A stretch of 64,000 nucleotides of DNA, from assembly GCA_020442475.1 (NCBI GenBank), contig JAGRKA010000003.1, positions 45,476-109,475 on the forward strand, read 5' to 3'. A model generated the notes under the pieces. It made no database searches, was not told the origin of the DNA, and worked only from the letters and a program-made list of their open reading frames with translations. Each line of letters starts with the position of its first letter. Positions within the stretch are counted from its first letter, which is position 1. Origin of the DNA: Alphaproteobacteria bacterium (GTDB lineage Bacteria > Pseudomonadota > Alphaproteobacteria > Micavibrionales > Micavibrionaceae). The position numbers and the translations under genes are program-made. Below, in pieces: positions 60,120-64,000 of the stretch.

Positions 60120-61427
60120 CTAAATTTTCAAAACCCGGAACACATCCTCTGTGATGTCCGCGTGAACAGATTGCATATCAGCAAGGGATAGCTCGTCTAG
60201 GCGGCACCCCTGTCCTTCGGCGAGTTTAACGATCGCGCCCGTGACGTGGTGAGCATCCCGGAAGGGCATGTTCAGGCTCATTACCAGCCAATCAGCCAGC
60301 GCTGTAGCGGTCGTAAAGCCTTCAAGGGCCGCGCTTCTCATCCGCGCCGTGTTAAAGGCCGCCGTGGAGAGCATGCCGTCCATCGCTTTCAAGCATAGCG
60401 AGATCGTATCAAAGGAATCGAAAACATGTTCCTTATCTTCCTGCATGTCCTTGTTATAGGCGAGCGGCAGGCCTTTCATGACCGTCATCATCTGCACCAG
60501 ATTACCCGTCAGCCGCCCGGTCTTGCCGCGTACAAGCTCGGCTGCGTCGGGGTTTTTCTTTTGCGGCATGATAGAGCTACCCGTGCTCCATTGGTCGGAC
60601 AGGGTGATAAAACCGAATTGCGGCGTGGCCCAGAGGATGATTTCTTCTGCCAGCCGGGATAAATGCAGCCCGGCCTGTGCACAGGCAAAGAGGAATTCAT
60701 TGGCGAAATCCCGTGCCGATACGGCATCAAGCGTGCTGGGCATAGGCCGGTCGAAGCCAAGCTTTCCGGCTGTAAAATCCCGGTCGATCGGGAAGGGCGT
60801 TCCGGCCAAGGCTGCTGCGCCCAGCGGGCATTCATTCAGCCGCTTCTGGCAATCCTCAAGGCGTGATTTATCCCGCGCCAGCATTTGCGCATAAGCATCC
60901 AGATGCCGCCCAAGCGTAATGGGTTGTGCGGCTTGCAAATGCGTGAAGCCCGGCATGGTCGCGCTTTTATGCTCTGCGGAGAGTTTGGCAAGAGTTGCCC
61001 TCAAGGTGTCGATATCTGTGATCAACTCACCGATCGCATCTCTGACCCACATGCGGAAAGAGGTCGCGACCTGATCATTGCGGGAACGTGCCGTATGCAG
61101 GCGCCCGGCGACATCGCCGACAAGCTCGCGCAGCCGCGCCTCAATATTCATGTGAATGTCTTCATATTCACGGCGGAGCGGGAAAGTGCCGTCTTCGAAT
61201 TCCTTCTCGATATCCGACAGCCCGCCGATCAGCGTGCTTACATCACCTTCCGTCAGAATTTCCTGCCGCGCCAGCATTTCCGCATGGGCTTTTGACAGGC
61301 GGAGATCCTGTCTCCACAGGCGCACATCCACATCGATGCAGACATTAATCAGATCCATGATGTCGGAGGGTTTCTCATCGAACCGTCCGCCCCACATGGC
61401 GTTTGCGTTTGTTTTTTCTTTCGTCAT
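60120..61427 (-). CDS. argH: argininosuccinate lyase
   Basis: 435 residues. The signature loop [12 protein letters not shown] holds the catalytic Ser near 282; [17 protein letters not shown] and [17 protein letters not shown] (with the catalytic His) are present. It splits argininosuccinate to arginine and fumarate. Slightly shorter than usual (~460). It is on the same strand as argG ~1.6 kb upstream, with a PiT-like permease and an orphan between. Confidence 0.96.
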   Translation of the reverse strand: MTKEKTNANAMWGGRFDEKPSDIMDLINVCIDVDVRLWRQDLRLSKAHAEMLARQEILTEGDVSTLIGGLSDIEKEFEDGTFPLRREYEDIHMNIEARLRELVGDVAGRLHTARSRNDQVATSFRMWVRDAIGELITDIDTLRATLAKLSAEHKSATMPGFTHLQAAQPITLGRHLDAYAQMLARDKSRLEDCQKRLNECPLGAAALAGTPFPIDRDFTAGKLGFDRPMPSTLDAVSARDFANEFLFACAQAGLHLSRLAEEIILWATPQFGFITLSDQWSTGSSIMPQKKNPDAAELVRGKTGRLTGNLVQMMTVMKGLPLAYNKDMQEDKEHVFDSFDTISLCLKAMDGMLSTAAFNTARMRSAALEGFTTATALADWLVMSLNMPFRDAHHVTGAIVKLAEGQGCRLDELSLADMQSVHADITEDVFRVLKI

Positions 61428-61552
61428 GAAAATGGTTTTACCGGATAGCAGTTTGAAAAGCCAGAGGGTTTGATTGCATTTTCGGTCTTGACATATTTTG
61501 GGTATCCTTTAAGAAGGAGGGGTGTTTTATCGAAAATACTGGAGATATGGGA

Positions 61553-62020
61553 ATGAATGCGAAATTTTTGACGAACGCTCTAAAAGAGGCTCAAGGGTTA
61601 GGTATCGGCGCACGTCTGCTGGGGGATTTCGAGGAGGCTTTTGAGAATATCGTAATACAGGGTGGGTCTGTACAGGTCATTGCGGATAAAATTCAAGATT
61701 TATTGGGTGAGGCACACCAGATTGATGCTCAGGCCCCTATCGCAATTATTTGGAAGGCTGTTCTTGATAGGGCTGTAGACTGGGCCGTTGAAACACAACC
61801 ATCTGAAAATCTGGGAATATTTTTGAATAGACTTGTTGAACAGAATCCGGATCAGGCCGGTGTGATTCTTGGTCGGGTGTCTCAGGCTGCCGATAATTCA
61901 GGTGAGGATATCAAGAGCGCTGTCCATAACGTGTCCTTGCACAATGAAAAACGGATTAATGGAGAAGAGGGTGCGGGGTATGAAGCGCCTTTCAACGATT
62001 TCGCTATAACGCAGCCTTAG
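61553..62020 (+). CDS. helical protein of unknown function
   Basis: 155 residues from ATG 61553, which has GGAG 8 nt upstream; ATG 61547 is in frame but too near that site. Mostly helical (LTNALKEAQGLGIGARLLGDFEEAFENI, VQVIADKIQDLLGEAHQI, LGIFLNRLVEQNPDQAG). No Cys, signal or known motif. A TTGACATA element is 65 bp before the ATG, the same distance as for the orphan at 59059. It lies alone between divergent argH and the converging permease. Confidence 0.65.
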   Translation: MNAKFLTNALKEAQGLGIGARLLGDFEEAFENIVIQGGSVQVIADKIQDLLGEAHQIDAQAPIAIIWKAVLDRAVDWAVETQPSENLGIFLNRLVEQNPDQAGVILGRVSQAADNSGEDIKSAVHNVSLHNEKRINGEEGAGYEAPFNDFAITQP

Positions 62021-62061
62021 TCAGCGCTTTCCGGGTATGTATGATGGGGGCGTTCGTTATC

Positions 62062-63027
62062 TTACTCCCCGCCCGGATTGATCCCGTAATGGATGCCCAT
62101 GGCCAGCGCGACAGACAGGCCTAGCCCAACCATCATTTTGACGAAATCCTTCCCGATCAGCGGAAAGACATATCCCAGATGATATTGTTCGCGGTAGGTT
62201 GTCGCGATCGCGAGTTCACGGCCCGTCAGAAGACCTACGAAAACCCATGTTGTCGACATCGGGATAGAGTTCATTTCTTTGAAATAGATCAGGATCAGCG
62301 CATAAACGCAGTCGATGATGGTCGCTGAGCGCATGAAGCGCGTCCCGGATTTTTCAAGAACGATTTTCTGAATTTTTCCGCCGTGGCCGTAGAAAATTAC
62401 ACCTAGCCAGAGGGTCAGTAAGGCGATCACACCGGCCAGCATCTCAGGGGAGAGTTGGCGCGGCAGAAATACTGCGATATTGGCCATGTCGTGGCTGAGC
62501 CATGAGAACCATAAAAAGCCGGTAGAAAGCCATTGCAGCACGCGCCAGTGAACTCTGTGCTCCTTTTTGACCTTGTCGTATTTTTCGTTAATCAGCCGGG
62601 AGATCACCATCCAAAGAGCGTAAGCGATCATGGCCGCCAGCCCGTAGCCGATCACCGATTTGACCAGCATTTTCTCAAGCACCAGCGTCGAGGCAAAGGT
62701 CGATAAAACCAGAAAAGTGGTCGAAACGGGAATGCCGAACCGAGTCAACATGACCAGAACGGCGGGCGCTGCAGCGTGGTACCATTGCACTTGCGTATAG
62801 GGGATTTTATCCAGCCGTCCGGAGGAAATGTCTCCACCATTGACGGACCAGCTGTAAATCAAGGTACAGGCCAGTACAAGGCTTGCAGCCAGCCACAGCC
62901 AGTACCATTTGAAGACTTTCTCATTGGAGGCGATAAACGTCCCCAGCGTTTGAACGGAATCGTTCCCGATGACCGAATAGGCGGCCAGCAGAAAACCGAT
63001 CAGGGCGTAAAAAGTATGAAGTTCCAT
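62062..63027 (-). CDS. PiT-like inorganic phosphate (or sulfate) permease
   Basis: 321 residues with about 9-10 hydrophobic segments. Two PiT/PHO4-type repeats are visible: YSVIGNDSVQTLGTFIAS with GIPVSTTFLVLSTFAST in the first half and WLSHDMANIAVFLPRQL with SIPMSTTWVFVGLLTGRE in the second, the inverted-repeat ion sites of PiT transporters. The usual GANDVANA is altered to IGNDSVQT in repeat 1. It is likely an inner-membrane ion-coupled phosphate transporter or a diverged relative. Start ATG 63027. It lies between argG and argH on the same strand. Confidence 0.78.
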   Translation of the reverse strand: MELHTFYALIGFLLAAYSVIGNDSVQTLGTFIASNEKVFKWYWLWLAASLVLACTLIYSWSVNGGDISSGRLDKIPYTQVQWYHAAAPAVLVMLTRFGIPVSTTFLVLSTFASTLVLEKMLVKSVIGYGLAAMIAYALWMVISRLINEKYDKVKKEHRVHWRVLQWLSTGFLWFSWLSHDMANIAVFLPRQLSPEMLAGVIALLTLWLGVIFYGHGGKIQKIVLEKSGTRFMRSATIIDCVYALILIYFKEMNSIPMSTTWVFVGLLTGRELAIATTYREQYHLGYVFPLIGKDFVKMMVGLGLSVALAMGIHYGINPGGE

Positions 63028-63067
63028 AGGGGCTTCACCTTTCTGATTAAGCTTGTATGCAGAAGGC

Positions 63068-64000
63068 TTAAGCTGCCTTGCTCGTCTTTACACCCGGCGC
63101 TTTGCCGCGCACGGTCGTGTTGTTCCGCAGGCGTACCGCGTTGATCTTGATGAAACCCTCGGCGTCTTTCTGGTCGTAGCCGCCTTCCTCATCCATGGAG
63201 GATTGTACCGGATCGTACAGCGCATTGGGCGACGTACGGGCGACCGGGTAGGCGCTGCCCTTATACAGGCGGACTTGCGCCGCGCCGTTGACGACTTCCT
63301 GTGCCTTGTCCATCGTGGTCATCAGAAGTTCGAATTCCGGAGAAAACCAGAAGCCGTTATAGATCAGCTCTGCCGCCTTGAGCGAAAGCATGTCCCGGAT
63401 TTTCATGACTTCCCGGTCCATCGTCAGCCCTTCAAGGTCGCGGTGCGCGTTATGCAGGATCGCGCCGCCGGGCGTTTCATACACGCCGCGGGATTTGATC
63501 CCGACGAAACGGTTCTCCACCATATCGAGGCGTCCGATCCCGTGCCGCGTACCAAGCTCATTGAGTTTCTGGAACAGGGGCAGGGGGCCTGTGACGCTGC
63601 CGCCCGCATAGTCGAGCTTGACAGGAATTCCGGCCTCGAAATGCAGGGTGATCAGCTCCGCCTCATCCGGCCATTGATCCGGTGAAGAGGTGCGGGAGTA
63701 GACCTCTTCGTCGGCGATAGCATTTGGATCTTCCAGAACGCCCGCTTCATGGGAGATATGCAGGAGGTTGTCATCCTCGGAATAGGGTTTCTTGCGTGTG
63801 GCTGTCACGGGAATGCCGTGCTGGTCCGCATAGTTGAGCATATCCGTGCGTCCCTCGAAGCGGGTGAGGAACTCCTCCATCTTCCACGGGGCCAGCACCT
63901 TGATATCGGGCTTGAGCGCGTAGTAAGACAGCTCGAAACGCACCTGGTCGTTGCCCTTGCCGGTCGCGCCGTGGCCGACGAACTGCGCGCCTTCTTTCTC
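63068..64000 (-). CDS. argG: argininosuccinate synthase, C-terminal part (5' end off the right edge)
   Basis: 311 visible codons, open to the window edge. Residues at the edge, [20 protein letters not shown], are the conserved ArgG citrulline/aspartate-binding block, and [24 protein letters not shown] is its later signature. The enzyme joins citrulline and aspartate using ATP, one step before argH. The ATP-binding N terminus (~90 residues) lies beyond the window; an internal ATG at 63943 is not the start. Confidence 0.95.
   Translation of the reverse strand, partial: EKEGAQFVGHGATGKGNDQVRFELSYYALKPDIKVLAPWKMEEFLTRFEGRTDMLNYADQHGIPVTATRKKPYSEDDNLLHISHEAGVLEDPNAIADEEVYSRTSSPDQWPDEAELITLHFEAGIPVKLDYAGGSVTGPLPLFQKLNELGTRHGIGRLDMVENRFVGIKSRGVYETPGGAILHNAHRDLEGLTMDREVMKIRDMLSLKAAELIYNGFWFSPEFELLMTTMDKAQEVVNGAAQVRLYKGSAYPVARTSPNALYDPVQSSMDEEGGYDQKDAEGFIKINAVRLRNNTTVRGKAPGVKTSKAA

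Overview
The window is chromosomal DNA of a free-living, flagellated alphaproteobacterium of moderate GC. Lineage markers are the divK-pleD pair, a MipZ-type ATPase, a PodJ-like polarity protein, an EipB (DUF1849) envelope protein, the alphaproteobacterial flagellar genes for a DUF6468 protein and MotE, and a perfect CtrA-type box. Gene content and order would suit the Micavibrio/Rhodospirillales area, but that placement is inference. No rRNA, tRNA, CRISPR array, prophage or intact IS element was seen.

Layout. 1-6807 (minus): a tightly coupled glycan operon with epimerase, PLP aminotransferase, asparagine synthase, sulfotransferase, APS-kinase-like protein, methyltransferase, and a PEP/pyruvate-binding protein cut by the left edge. 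6937-8671: an LhgO-like oxidase and an orphan. 8692-16925: flagellar and chemotaxis genes, with flgF-flgG-flgA-flgH on minus diverging from fliL-fliM-DUF6468-motE-cheY-cheZ on plus. 16930-19674: three minus-strand genes (a Gly/Asn/His-rich protein, a coiled-coil protein, a degenerate GGDEF protein). 19909-23724: eipB, divK-pleD and two orphans. 23800-30364: rpmG, a GNAT enzyme, thiD-thiL, and the 2-oxoglutarate dehydrogenase E2 and E3 genes (odhB, lpdA) around a deaminase. 30483-35692: xerC and a DUF484 gene separated by orphan genes and repeats, then an aminotransferase. 35905-45768: SulP transporter, cold-shock protein, MipZ, aminopeptidase P, S21, TetR, uracil-DNA glycosylase, ETF-QO. 45799-58972: TPR protein, ispE, PodJ-like protein, dipeptide-type ABC ATPase, lytic transglycosylase, thrC, an AT-rich orphan, M16 peptidase. 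59059-64000: small orphans, argH, a PiT-like permease, and argG cut by the right edge.

The most unusual signal is repeat architecture. At least four kinds of short palindromic element occur at about ten places between genes. They look modular: different palindromic cores sit inside the same outer arms (32882-33026, 33945-34153, 37281-37465 and 43067-43155 share one arm type; 48523-48702 and 59935-60090 share another). Two copies in opposite orientation bracket the podJ-like gene, and one supplies the last ~46 codons of thiD. A 26-bp exact copy of the 3' end of the DUF484 gene bounds an AT-rich orphan. About ten genes are orphans of unknown function, one of them directly downstream of the perfect CtrA box.

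All calls come from reading the sequence by eye; no database search or structure prediction was run.
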